In this document: in pieces, positions 15,393-23,618 of the stretch | Numbering within the stretch: position 1 is the first letter of the stretch | Layout of the letters: the number at the start of each line of letters is the position of its first letter | Assembly (NCBI RefSeq): GCF_946481715.1 | Contig: NZ_CAMLOV010000060.1 | Span: 1 to 28,832 of the forward strand | DNA: 28,832 nucleotides | Reading direction: 5' to 3' | From: an uncultured Mucilaginibacter sp. | GTDB lineage: Bacteria > Bacteroidota > Bacteroidia > Sphingobacteriales > Sphingobacteriaceae | Notes under the pieces: generated by a model | Databases searched by the model: none | What the model saw: only the letters and a program-made list of their open reading frames with translations | Told to the model about the DNA's origin: nothing | Translations under genes and position numbers: made by a program

Positions 15393-16211
15393 CTACATGC
15401 CAAAATTCCCTTTTATCATATCAAAAAACGCTACGTTATCCATGTTTTTCCAGGCGGCGTAAGTTTGTTCCGCATCCGGGCCGGCCAGGTAGCGTAATTG
15501 GTCGGTACCGTCCGTTGCGGCGTTGTAAATTATTTCTGCCACTTTTTCGGGACTGATGGCGTCTGGCATACCTTTTTCAAAAGCTTTCCAAACGCCGGCC
15601 AGGTTCTCTTTGTAATCGCCCTCTTCCCCTTCGTTGAACGTAAAATGCAGCGAGCGGCTGGCGAAATCGGTAGCCACAAACCCGGGCACTACCGTTTTTA
15701 CTTTTATGCCGAACGGCTGCAGCTCGTACTTGATAGATTCGCTTAGTCCGTCTACCGCAAACTTGGTAGCGTGGTAGAGGCTGTTGAACGGAAACGTTAC
15801 CAAACCACCAATGGAAGTTATATTAATGATTACCCCGCTTTTTTGGTTGCGCATTATTGGCGTAACAGCCTGTATGGTGCGGATGAGCCCAAACACATTG
15901 GTTTGGAATTGGTTGTTTACCGTGTCCTCGCTTGCAGTTTCCAACGGGCCAACCAGTCCGTATCCAGCGTTATTTAGCAGTACGTCTATTTGCCCCAGAT
16001 CGGCCACCACCTTTTTCACGCATTCCATTACCGACGCAGGATCGCTTACATCGAGTTGATATATCGATATATTTGAATCCATATTCAATTCAGTTTCCTT
16101 TTCCGGGTTGCGCATTGTAGCGGCTACCTTCCAACCTTTTTTGCTAAAGTAAATGGCGCCTGCCTTACCAATGCCCGATGAAGACCCGGTGATTAAAATA
16201 ATTTTGCTCAT
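15393..16211 (-). CDS. SDR family oxidoreductase
   Basis: A 272-aa classical short-chain dehydrogenase with TGSSSGIG (8-15), NNAG (80-83), and catalytic S133, Y146 and K150. The longer C-terminal substrate loop contains a G-E-E-G-D-Y stretch and ends N-V-A-F-F-D-M. It resembles the large group of uncharacterised SDRs close to 3-oxoacyl reductases and retinol-dehydrogenase-like enzymes, and the substrate cannot be told. It is the third SDR of the window but clearly a separate subfamily from the pair at 3258-4941. It stands alone, divergent from the methyltransferase gene. Confidence 0.93.
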   Translation of the reverse strand: MSKIILITGSSSGIGKAGAIYFSKKGWKVAATMRNPEKETELNMDSNISIYQLDVSDPASVMECVKKVVADLGQIDVLLNNAGYGLVGPLETASEDTVNNQFQTNVFGLIRTIQAVTPIMRNQKSGVIINITSIGGLVTFPFNSLYHATKFAVDGLSESIKYELQPFGIKVKTVVPGFVATDFASRSLHFTFNEGEEGDYKENLAGVWKAFEKGMPDAISPEKVAEIIYNAATDGTDQLRYLAGPDAEQTYAAWKNMDNVAFFDMIKGNFGM

Positions 16212-16298
16212 AAGAACGGTATTGGGTATGATATTAAAAAAACAACCTGTTATTTAACACACAATGCTTTTCTTTGATTTTTTAAATTATAAACATTT

Positions 16299-16988
16299 GT
16301 GAAAGACGTTTACGGGCAAGCGTTATGGGATTATTTTAAAAGCACCAAACCCGCAAAGCTTTTTATCTATAATAAATACGGGCCTAAAGAGGAAATGCCG
16401 CTGGATATCTATTTCCGCGAGGAAGCCGAAATGCCGAATTTGGAACTGCTTGCGCTGGGCAAGTGTTACGGTCGTGTGCTGGATATTGGCGCCGGGGCAG
16501 GCAGCCATGCTTTGCTATTGCAACAAGGCGGGTTTGATGTTGCTGCGATGGATATATCGGGCCGTGCTGTGGATATCATGAAAGAGCGCGGCGTAAAGCA
16601 TGCTTTTAAGCAGGATATATTCACTTACAGTGGCCAAAAATATGATACTTTATTATTGTTGATGAACGGCATCGGGCTAACCGGTAATATTGAAAAATTA
16701 CGTGTATTTTTACAACATACCAAACAGCTCGTTAAACCGGGCGGCCAATTATTATTCGATTCATCTGATATTGCTTATTTGTACGAGGGCTACCCGCCTG
16801 CCGGTAATTATTACGGCGAACTCTGGTACCAATATGCCTATAAAGGGCAAAAAACGGATTGGTTCCAGTGGCTTTATATTGATGCAGGCACGCTGATAGA
16901 AGTTGCTGCGGAAGAAGGCTGGGCGACAGAGATATTGGATGAAGACGATATGGATGGGTATTTGGCCAAGCTGATGCCAATAACTTAA
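16299..16988 (+). CDS. class I SAM-dependent methyltransferase (GTG start)
   Basis: A 229-aa methyltransferase. An N-terminal segment V-K-D-V-Y-G-Q-A-L-W is followed by motif I VLDIGAGAGSHAL (about 60-72), the acidic motif II end M-D-I-S, and motif IV-like LLLLMNGIGLTG. The conserved D-x-Y-G-x-A start seen in relatives and an in-frame stop three codons upstream support the GTG at 16299 as start. No Shine-Dalgarno sequence is visible. The methyl acceptor is unknown. The GH130-like gene starts 5 bp after the stop, so the two are co-transcribed. Confidence 0.88.
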   Translation: MKDVYGQALWDYFKSTKPAKLFIYNKYGPKEEMPLDIYFREEAEMPNLELLALGKCYGRVLDIGAGAGSHALLLQQGGFDVAAMDISGRAVDIMKERGVKHAFKQDIFTYSGQKYDTLLLLMNGIGLTGNIEKLRVFLQHTKQLVKPGGQLLFDSSDIAYLYEGYPPAGNYYGELWYQYAYKGQKTDWFQWLYIDAGTLIEVAAEEGWATEILDEDDMDGYLAKLMPIT

Positions 16989-16993
16989 AAATT

Positions 16994-18115
16994 ATGATGA
17001 AAACCTTTTACAGAACCATACAAACCCTTTTCCTGTTTATTCTTACAGCAGGCTCGATAAAGGCACAAACAAAATTACCGACATGGGCATTTGGCCCGTT
17101 TATCCGGCCGGCGGGAGTGAACCCCTTAATAAGCCCTGATACCGCTACCAGGTTTAACGACCCGATGTACAAACGCAGCGTGGATTGGGAAAGCAACGAT
17201 ACGTTTAACCCGGCAGCAACCATTAAGAATGGCAAAATATATATCCTATACCGGGCTGAGGACAAATCGGGCGTGGGGATAGGGGGGCGTACGTCACGTA
17301 TTGGGTTGGCAGAAAGCAGCAACGGCACTACCGTAAAACGCTCGGCGGTACCGGTGTTGTACCCATCAAACGACAGCCAGAAGGCATTTGAATGGACGGG
17401 CGGCTGCGAAGACCCGCGCGTTGCCATGACGGTAAACGGCACCTATGTCGTATTCTACACCCAGTGGAACCATGATCTGCCCCGCCTTGGTGTTGCTACG
17501 TCAAAAGACTTGAAGACATGGGTAAAACACGGACCGATCTTCCGTAAAGCATACAATGGTAAATTCCATAAAATAGCCAGCAAATCGGCCTCTATCATCA
17601 CCAAACTGGTGAACGGCAAGCAGTTGATCGCAAAAATAAACGGCAGGTACTGGATGTACTGGGGAGAAACAGGTGTGTATGCAGCTACCTCTACCGACCT
17701 GGTGAATTGGAAACCATTGATAAACAAGGATAGCACACTGAATGCTTTAATATCTCCCCGCCGTAATTTCTTCGACAGCGACCTTACCGAATGCGGCCCG
17801 CCGGCCATTATTACCCCAAAAGGCATTGTGCTATTATACAATGGAAAAAATAACGTAAACTATGGCGATAAAAACTATACAGGCAACTCGTACTGCGGCG
17901 GGCAGGTGATATTTTCGGCCGCAGACCCAACCAAACCAATAGGCCGCCTTGATAAACCCTTCTTTGTACCGCAGGAGCCCTTCGAAAAAAGCGGGCAGTA
18001 CCCGGCAGGTACCGTGTTTATGGAGGGCTTGGTGTATTTTAAAAACAAATGGTTTTTATACTATGGCTGCGCCGATTCGCGGGTAGGGGTGGCTGTTTAT
18101 ACACCGCATAAATAG
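16994..18115 (+). CDS. secreted GH130-like glycoside hydrolase/phosphorylase
   Basis: A 373-aa protein with a signal peptide (about residues 1-25, ending I-K-A-Q) and a five-bladed beta-propeller of GH130 type. Visible blade motifs are FNPAA near 70, GGCEDPRVAM near 138-147, V-F-Y-T-Q-W, L-T-E-C-G-P-P-A-I, LLYNGKN, and the closing MEGLVYF with Y-Y-G-C-A-D-S-R. Intracellular GH130 enzymes phosphorolyse beta-mannosides. Exported members can be hydrolases, so the activity here is open. Periplasmic or surface location is inferred from the signal peptide. A second ATG at 16997 is equally possible. It follows the methyltransferase by 5 bp. Confidence 0.85.
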   Translation: MMKTFYRTIQTLFLFILTAGSIKAQTKLPTWAFGPFIRPAGVNPLISPDTATRFNDPMYKRSVDWESNDTFNPAATIKNGKIYILYRAEDKSGVGIGGRTSRIGLAESSNGTTVKRSAVPVLYPSNDSQKAFEWTGGCEDPRVAMTVNGTYVVFYTQWNHDLPRLGVATSKDLKTWVKHGPIFRKAYNGKFHKIASKSASIITKLVNGKQLIAKINGRYWMYWGETGVYAATSTDLVNWKPLINKDSTLNALISPRRNFFDSDLTECGPPAIITPKGIVLLYNGKNNVNYGDKNYTGNSYCGGQVIFSAADPTKPIGRLDKPFFVPQEPFEKSGQYPAGTVFMEGLVYFKNKWFLYYGCADSRVGVAVYTPHK

Positions 18116-18259
18116 TAGAGGATTTCGGATGTTCAATTTCGATTCTGTTTAAAAGTAAGTGATTGTAAAGCCACCGGATGAAAAATTGGTGCCTTTTCTT
18201 ATACCCATATCGTAACCCTTGTAACAATTTTGCGCTTTTACAACAAAGCGTTAAAAATG

Positions 18260-18289
18260 TTTGCAAATAAAAATATTTATATATATTTA
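18260..18289 (+). promoter_or_regulatory. Bacteroidota-type promoter of the 183-aa exported protein
   Basis: TTTG (18260-18263), an 18-bp spacer, then TATATTTA (18282-18289), a 7/8 match to TAnnTTTG. The predicted transcription start near 18295 lies downstream of the first possible start codon of the frame (TTG 18261), which supports the GTG at 18324 as the true start. A CGCTTT/AAAGCG hairpin (18233-18250) lies just upstream and could end the GH130 transcript. Confidence 0.5.
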
Positions 18290-18323
18290 CCACCGAATTA
18301 TACCCCTAGTTGCACCAGATTTA

Positions 18324-18875
18324 GTGAAAAGGTTTTTTGCGATATTCTTGTTGAGTATGCACTTGTTCTACACAGGTGGTTATAACCTTTTCTTCCAATA
18401 TTTCATCCACCGGTCAGAAACACAAATGGTAAAGCAGATCTACGAAAATAAAGTAGATGCTACCCAGCTTGTGCAAATAAAAATACCTGTCCACATGCCT
18501 AAAATGAAGGACTGGGCCGATTATGAGCATGTTCAGGGCCAAATACAATTAAAAGATAATTACTACAACTACGTTGGCGTAAAAATGACCAGGGACACCA
18601 TGTACCTTGTTTGTATAGCCAACGCAACAAAAACACGGCTTGTTAGTGCTAACCTTATTGTTGCTAAAGATGTGAGCGATGTGCCATTGAGTAAAAAAGG
18701 CTCGGATGCGCAGGTGAAAAAAGCATCTGTCGGCTTCGAATACAACGACCCAACCGTACATTACAGTTTTGTAACATTCTCCAAAATTTTGAAAGGACAT
18801 GAGAACCCTATATCTGCAAAATTAACAAACCCGTACATCGAATCTCCAGGCAAACCGCCAAACTTCAGCGCGTAG
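18324..18875 (+). CDS. Bacteroidota-specific exported protein of unknown function (GTG start)
   Basis: A 183-aa protein, starting V-K-R-F-F-A-I-F-L-L-S-M-H-L-F, whose N-terminal hydrophobic helix anchors or exports it. The remainder is polar, with I-K-I-P-V-H-M-P-K-M-K-D-W near 50, a V-Q-G-Q-I-Q-L-K-D-N-Y-Y-N-Y-V-G-V-K-M segment and Y-I-E-S-P-G-K-P-P-N near the end. I recall this pattern from a family common in Sphingobacteriaceae and Chitinophagaceae, often beside outer-membrane receptor genes; no function is known to me. Here too it precedes an outer-membrane protein gene, 190 bp away, separated by a 19-bp inverted repeat. The start is set by the promoter position. Confidence 0.75.
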   Translation: MKRFFAIFLLSMHLFYTGGYNLFFQYFIHRSETQMVKQIYENKVDATQLVQIKIPVHMPKMKDWADYEHVQGQIQLKDNYYNYVGVKMTRDTMYLVCIANATKTRLVSANLIVAKDVSDVPLSKKGSDAQVKKASVGFEYNDPTVHYSFVTFSKILKGHENPISAKLTNPYIESPGKPPNFSA

Positions 18876-18894
18876 CAAAATATATTTGATTTTG

Positions 18895-18990
18895 TATCCC
18901 TTACATTTTTTACTGTGCCCCAATACCCGGGGGATAGTTATTCATCTTGCATTTCGCCGTTTTGCCGCATGGTAAAAAATGTAAAGGATA
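18895..18990. repeat. 96-bp segment bounded by 19-bp inverted repeats (MITE-like or structured leader)
   Basis: TATCCCTTACATTTTTTAC (18895-18913) and GTAAAAAATGTAAAGGATA (18972-18990) are inverted copies with 18 of 19 positions matching. In RNA the stem would run five more pairs inward with two G-U pairs (18914-18918 with 18967-18971). The outermost bases are TA on both sides, which would suit a TA-duplicating element. The 58 bp between the arms are noncoding. It lies between the 183-aa gene and the first barrel gene, 75 bp before the latter. Confidence 0.6.
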
Positions 18991-19065
18991 TATACTAAAG
19001 CTTGTTTTTTACGAGCCTTAATATGCTGATGTTTTCAACTTAAAAATTTATCCTAACTCTTTTTT

Positions 19066-20001
19066 ATGAAATACTTTTTACAATATACTTACAGGTATTG
19101 TGTTGGTATTGTTGCTTTTGTTTTACTGTCACAATCTGTTTGTGCACAAACAGAGAGCGATGCCATTATGATTCCGAAAAACTACTTATGCGTAGCTGGC
19201 ATGTATGCCCACAACAACTGGGACCATTACTGGGAAGGTACACTTAAGCGCGAAAACCTGAACCTTGGTACTATTAGCAGCAATATTTACAACGTTGGCG
19301 TTGTTTACGGGTTAAGCAACCGTATCAACATTTCGGCATTTACACCTTATATCCAAACCAAAGCCTCCGCAGGCACACTGCGTGGCCAACGGGGTTTTCA
19401 GGACATTAACCTGGCATTTAAATGGATGGCAATACGCAAGCAACTTGGCACAGGCCTGCTTAGCGTTCATGCTATAGCCACCGGCTCTATTCCGGTTGGA
19501 GATTACCAGGGCGATTATTTGCCCTTTGCATTGGGCAGCCGAAGCAAAAGTATTGCAATACGTGGTTTGGTAAACTACCAGGTGGGTAGGTTTTTTGTTG
19601 CCGGTGCCGGCCAGTACATCCGTAAGGATAATATGACTATCGACCGCGACGCTTACTACACCACCGAAATGCACTATACTAACCAGGTAGCATTGCCAAA
19701 CGCTACTAATTTTTTAGTAAGTGCCGGTTTCCGCAGCTTGTTACTTAATGTAGAAGCTATTGCAACCAAATATACCACCTTAGGCGGTTTTGATATTACC
19801 CGCAACAATATGCCTTTCCCAAGTAACCGCATGAATGCAACTGCTGTAGGCGGGCTGGTAAAATACATGCCTCAGCAACTAAAGGGCCTTGAGTTTACGT
19901 TGGGCGGCAACTATGTAGTGGCAGGCCGTAATGTTGGCCAAAACACGCAGATTATGGGCGGTATAGATTATGTTTTTTCGGTTAAAAAAGAGAAAAAGTA
20001 A
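19066..20001 (+). CDS. outer-membrane beta-barrel protein, MetA-pathway/transporter-like
   Basis: A 311-aa protein with a signal peptide (about residues 1-28, ending V-C-A-Q). The rest consists of alternating polar/hydrophobic strands with the barrel-family stretches GVVYGLSNRINISAFTPY, GSIPVGDYQGDYLPFALG and V-N-Y-Q-V-G-R-F-F-V. It ends in a strand with a terminal F-S-V followed by a basic tail. The pattern fits the PF13557-type 'phenol MetA degradation/transporter' barrels; no substrate is implied. It is followed after 13 bp by the PAP2-like lipoprotein gene and heads a run of five same-strand genes ending at the terminator at 24747. Confidence 0.8.
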   Translation: MKYFLQYTYRYCVGIVAFVLLSQSVCAQTESDAIMIPKNYLCVAGMYAHNNWDHYWEGTLKRENLNLGTISSNIYNVGVVYGLSNRINISAFTPYIQTKASAGTLRGQRGFQDINLAFKWMAIRKQLGTGLLSVHAIATGSIPVGDYQGDYLPFALGSRSKSIAIRGLVNYQVGRFFVAGAGQYIRKDNMTIDRDAYYTTEMHYTNQVALPNATNFLVSAGFRSLLLNVEAIATKYTTLGGFDITRNNMPFPSNRMNATAVGGLVKYMPQQLKGLEFTLGGNYVVAGRNVGQNTQIMGGIDYVFSVKKEKK

Positions 20002-20014
20002 GGAGAAGAAAATC

Positions 20015-21556
20015 ATGAAAACAAGAATACTATATATATCAGCATTAATAACGTTATCCCTTTTCGCAACATCATGCAAAAAGGATATCACCGAACGGAA
20101 TGAATTCCCGGCGCTTGCCCCGGCTAATATCGACCTAAATGCCGATACCTGGACACCTATACTTACCGGTGCGTCCAGCTTCACCGTGGCTACACCGGAG
20201 GCAATTACAACACCAAATTATATTGCCGACCTTAACGAGATAAAAAGCTACCAAAAAAACCTCACCAGCGAGCAAAAGGCGATCATCAAATACTGGAGCG
20301 CAGGATCGGTATTGCGCTGGAACGAAATATTGCGCGAGCTGGTTGCCAAGCATAACCTGCCACCTTACCAAAACGAAGATGGAACATACCCGCTGCCAAG
20401 CGCCGCTAACCCATTGGCTTATCCATTGTTTCCATTCTCTAACCCGCCATATGCTGCCCGTGCTTATGCTTACGTAAGCGCTGCACAGTATGATGCCCTG
20501 GTACAGGCCTGGAAATTTAAAAAATTGTATAACCGCGCCGCGCCTTACAAAAATGATGTGAATGTACAGGCACTGGTTCCAAAATCAGAGCTCCCGGCAT
20601 ATCCAAGCGAGGATGCAGTAGTTGCTGGCGCTACCGCACAAATGATGGTGTTGTTATTCCCTGGCGACCTGGATTTCATCCAGAAAAAAGTTGCTGAAGA
20701 AAAATTGTACCGCTTAATGGCAGGTGCCAACACCCGGTCTGACTGGGATGCTGGCGAAAATCTTGGTAAACAGGTTGCAAACGTATTTTTAGCACGCGCC
20801 CGTACAGATAAAGCCGGCGCAGCCGTTGGCACTAAAGACGATTGGGCAAAGTTTGAAACCGATGCAAAAGCCGCCGGCAATACACCATGGATAAGCCTGG
20901 AGTTACCACGCCGCCCACCGATGTTACCATTGTTTACCAAAGTTACACCGTTATTATTCCCTGCAACTACCGTTGCTACACTTCGCCCGCCTGCGCCTTA
21001 TAAAGAAGGTACGCCGGAATATGAAAAAGATGTAAAAGAAGTAATGGCAATGAGTAACGACCACAGCCGGGAACATGAGCGCATAGTTGCCTATTGGGCA
21101 GATGGTGTAGGTACGCCAACCCCAACCGGCCACTGGAACACGATCGCTGCCGAGGAATTTGTAAAGCACAACTGGAGCGAGGTACGCTGGGCACGTAATT
21201 TTGCCCTGCTTAATATGGCGCAAATGGATGCCGCTATCGTTTGCTGGGATACCAAATACTTTTACTTTAACCCGCGCCCAACACAAATGGTTGCCGGCAT
21301 AAAAACCTTAACGGGGATACCGAACTTCCCCGCGTACATTTCGGGCCACTCTACATTTAGCGGATCTGCTGCAACAGTGTTAGGTTACCTGGTACCCGAG
21401 CGTGCTACCGATTTCATGGCAATGGCCCGGGAGGCTGGCATGTCGAGGTTATACGGAGGCATCCACTACCGTGCTGATTGCGAAGTAGGGCTGGCAACCG
21501 GTGTTAAGGTTGGTGAGTTTGCTGTAAACAAAGGCAAAACCGACGGAGCAAATTAA
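20015..21556 (+). CDS. PAP2/vanadium-dependent haloperoxidase-like lipoprotein
   Basis: A 513-aa lipoprotein: an N-terminal signal with lipobox A-T-S-C (C21) followed by K-K-D. The phosphate/vanadate-binding triad is complete: Kx6RP as KYFYFNPRP (K about 414, R about 421), SGH (H about 445; the usual leading Pro is Ile here), and SRx5Hx3D as SRLYGGIHYRAD (H about 484, D about 488). Members are acid phosphatases or vanadium haloperoxidases, and which one applies cannot be read from sequence. The ATG at 20015 has a good AAGGAGAAG site. The frame's earlier start at 19970 lies inside the upstream gene and is rejected. It acts outside the cytoplasmic membrane. Confidence 0.88.
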   Translation: MKTRILYISALITLSLFATSCKKDITERNEFPALAPANIDLNADTWTPILTGASSFTVATPEAITTPNYIADLNEIKSYQKNLTSEQKAIIKYWSAGSVLRWNEILRELVAKHNLPPYQNEDGTYPLPSAANPLAYPLFPFSNPPYAARAYAYVSAAQYDALVQAWKFKKLYNRAAPYKNDVNVQALVPKSELPAYPSEDAVVAGATAQMMVLLFPGDLDFIQKKVAEEKLYRLMAGANTRSDWDAGENLGKQVANVFLARARTDKAGAAVGTKDDWAKFETDAKAAGNTPWISLELPRRPPMLPLFTKVTPLLFPATTVATLRPPAPYKEGTPEYEKDVKEVMAMSNDHSREHERIVAYWADGVGTPTPTGHWNTIAAEEFVKHNWSEVRWARNFALLNMAQMDAAIVCWDTKYFYFNPRPTQMVAGIKTLTGIPNFPAYISGHSTFSGSAATVLGYLVPERATDFMAMAREAGMSRLYGGIHYRADCEVGLATGVKVGEFAVNKGKTDGAN

Positions 21557-21585
21557 TAATTTGTAAAGAGAAGAAACAAATTGTT

Positions 21586-22401
21586 GTGAGGACTGAACAG
21601 AAGCTTCATTATATACTGCGTATTGCGATCGCAATGTGTTTTATTGGGCATGGTGCCTTCGGCATTATTACCAAAGAGATATGGTGCAATTACTTTGCTG
21701 TCGTCGGCATAGGTAAAGCAACGGCTTATATGCTGATGCCCTGGGTGGGTATGGCTGATATTTTGATGGGCATAACGATGCTGGCCTACCCGGTACGCGC
21801 AATTGCCTTATGGCTGGTTTGCTGGGGTTTAGTAACAGCATGTTTGCGGCCACTGTCGGGCGAGCCGGTAGCAGAGGTACTGGAGCGTGCCGGTAATTTT
21901 GGCGCACCTTTGGCATTGTTGATATTATCGGGCGGCATAAAAAACTGGAAACACTTATTTGTACCGATAGACCCATCGGCGCAGGCAAGCCCCAAAACAT
22001 TGGAAACTGTAAGCCAGTGTTTAAGGGTAGTAGTTTTTTTACTGCTGATGGGCCATGGCTGCTTAAATATCGTCGAAAAGAAAGGCTTGCTAAACCAATA
22101 CGCCTCGCTCTGGTTTTCGCACCCGGGTAAAACTGCCGTTTTTGTCGGCGTTTTTGAGGTAACTGCAGCGCTTATTGTACTGATAAAACCCGTACGAAAT
22201 ATATTACTGGTATTATTTGCCTGGAAAATGGCTACCGAATTATTTTACCCACATTACGAAGTTTTTGAATGGGTAGAACGAGGCGGCAGTTATGGCGCAA
22301 TACTGGCATTATGGCTGGCCCTTAAAGAAGCACCCTCCAACAGTTTCAATATTTTCTCTCTTATCAAAACAAACAAACAGAGAACTACTAACCAATTGTA
22401 A
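21586..22401 (+). CDS. internally duplicated DoxX-like membrane protein (GTG start)
   Basis: A 271-aa polytopic membrane protein made of two homologous halves of about 110 residues (about 8-120 and 140-255). Matching signposts are F-I-G-H-G-A-F-G-I versus L-M-G-H-G-C-L-N-I, Y-P-V-R-A versus K-P-V-R-N, and ERAGNFGAPLALLI versus ERGGSYGAILALWL. Each half has about four hydrophobic segments, as in DoxX/SURF4 proteins, so the whole is a fused tandem dimer. The start is GTG at 21586, 29 bp after the PAP2-like gene. It is probably a redox or quinone-linked or structural membrane component, but only the duplication is certain. Confidence 0.8.
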   Translation: MRTEQKLHYILRIAIAMCFIGHGAFGIITKEIWCNYFAVVGIGKATAYMLMPWVGMADILMGITMLAYPVRAIALWLVCWGLVTACLRPLSGEPVAEVLERAGNFGAPLALLILSGGIKNWKHLFVPIDPSAQASPKTLETVSQCLRVVVFLLLMGHGCLNIVEKKGLLNQYASLWFSHPGKTAVFVGVFEVTAALIVLIKPVRNILLVLFAWKMATELFYPHYEVFEWVERGGSYGAILALWLALKEAPSNSFNIFSLIKTNKQRTTNQL

Positions 22402-22405
22402 ATTT

Positions 22406-22454
22406 CCGGCACATGCCGGGCTGCTGCCGTACCCCAAAAAAGGGTGCGGCGGCA
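22406..22454 (+). promoter_or_regulatory. double intercistronic hairpin
   Basis: Two adjacent stem-loops start 5 bp after the DoxX-like stop codon. The first is CCGGC-ACAT-GCCGG (22406-22419). The second is a 13-bp stem formed by 22422-22434 and 22442-22454 (two G-U pairs, loop of C plus six A). No U-tract follows, so this is probably an mRNA-processing, stabilising or partial-attenuation element before the tandem barrel genes. Confidence 0.55.
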
Positions 22455-22485
22455 TTCACACTACCTATTCTTTAAAAATCTACAA

Positions 22486-23577
22486 ATGAAATTTACTATT
22501 AAATTCCTTACGGGGATAGCTATATGCTTAATTTTTACAAAAACAGATGTTAAGGCCCAAGGCTGCGTGGCTATCCGCGGTAACGGATCGTTCTCTACCA
22601 TGGACCATCCAATGCTTGATTCTTCGGTATCCGATAAAAGTTGGTACTTCACTACATCATACCGTTACTTTAAATCGTTCCGCCACTTTAAAGGCGGCGA
22701 TGAGCAGGTAGAGCGCCTGGAAAAACATACCGAGGTAGTTAACTGGCAAAACACCATTGATTTGGCACTTACCCGTAACTTTAACCAGTATTGGTCGGTA
22801 ACGGTGGGTATCCCATACCTGGTAAACCAGCGCTCTTCTTTATACGAGCATGGTTTAAAGGAGCGCCATACGTCATCATCTCATGGTTTTGGCGATGCGC
22901 GTATAGTGGTAAACCGCTGGTTGTTTAACAGCCACACCGCAAAAAAAGGCAATGTACAAGTTGGGCTGGGTGTAAAATTGCCAACCGGCGATTACAACTA
23001 CATAGATAACTTTTACAACGTAACGCCAACAGACCGCCCGGTTGACCAATCTATACAACTTGGCGATGGCGGCGTGGGTATTATTGCCGAAGTAAACGGT
23101 TTCCTGCATTTTACCGGCGGCCTTAGTGGTTATACCAACCTTTATTATATGGCCAACCCGCGCAATACCAATGGCACCCGTACTTACCTTGAGCTATTAA
23201 GCCCAACCCTGGCGCAATCAGACATTATGAGCGTACCCGACCAATATTTGGCAAGGTTAGGGCTAAACTATTCGTTTGGCGCAACAAAAGCGTTTACAGC
23301 CTCGGCAGGTTTACGTTTAGAAGGCGTGCCTGCTTACGACCTGATAGGCAAAAGCGAAAAATGGCGCCGCCCTGGTTATGTGGTATCGATAGAACCATCG
23401 GTAAACTACAGCCTTAAAAAGATGAACTTTTTTGCAAACGTACCTGTGGCTTTAAAGCGCAAGCGTATCCAAAGCTATAACGATAAGCAAAACAGCATTA
23501 AAACCGGCGTTTATACCGTTGGCGATGCCGCTTTTGCCGATTACTCTATCAACTTCGGTGTATCATTCAAATTATAA
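22486..23577 (+). CDS. outer-membrane beta-barrel protein, first of a tandem pair
   Basis: A 363-aa protein with a signal peptide (about residues 1-24) directly followed by A-Q-G-C-V-A-I-R. Barrel-type strands follow, including G-L-G-V-K-L-P-T-G-D-Y and PVDQSIQLGDGGVGII, and the C-terminus ends in the outer-membrane targeting strand F-G-V-S-F-K-L (terminal hydrophobic). The paralogue at 23619 shares the A-Q-G-C-V-A-I-R start, the R-S-S-L-Y-E-H-G loop, the K-L-P-T-G motif and the same last residues. The frame opens earlier at a GTG (22444), but the ATG at 22486 begins the signal peptide. The gene lies after a strong intercistronic hairpin. Confidence 0.82.
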   Translation: MKFTIKFLTGIAICLIFTKTDVKAQGCVAIRGNGSFSTMDHPMLDSSVSDKSWYFTTSYRYFKSFRHFKGGDEQVERLEKHTEVVNWQNTIDLALTRNFNQYWSVTVGIPYLVNQRSSLYEHGLKERHTSSSHGFGDARIVVNRWLFNSHTAKKGNVQVGLGVKLPTGDYNYIDNFYNVTPTDRPVDQSIQLGDGGVGIIAEVNGFLHFTGGLSGYTNLYYMANPRNTNGTRTYLELLSPTLAQSDIMSVPDQYLARLGLNYSFGATKAFTASAGLRLEGVPAYDLIGKSEKWRRPGYVVSIEPSVNYSLKKMNFFANVPVALKRKRIQSYNDKQNSIKTGVYTVGDAAFADYSINFGVSFKL

Positions 23578-23618
23578 TTTTAATAACATTTACTAATTTT
23601 TAAAAGCCCCATCACATC

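Noticed and set aside
19970..20014. Upstream extension of the PAP2-like lipoprotein
   Set aside because: It lies inside the preceding barrel gene and would bury the lipoprotein signal, while the ATG at 20015 has a good ribosome binding site.
22444..22485. Upstream GTG start for the first tandem barrel
   Set aside because: The extra residues are polar and precede a proper signal peptide, and the GTG is inside the intercistronic hairpin.
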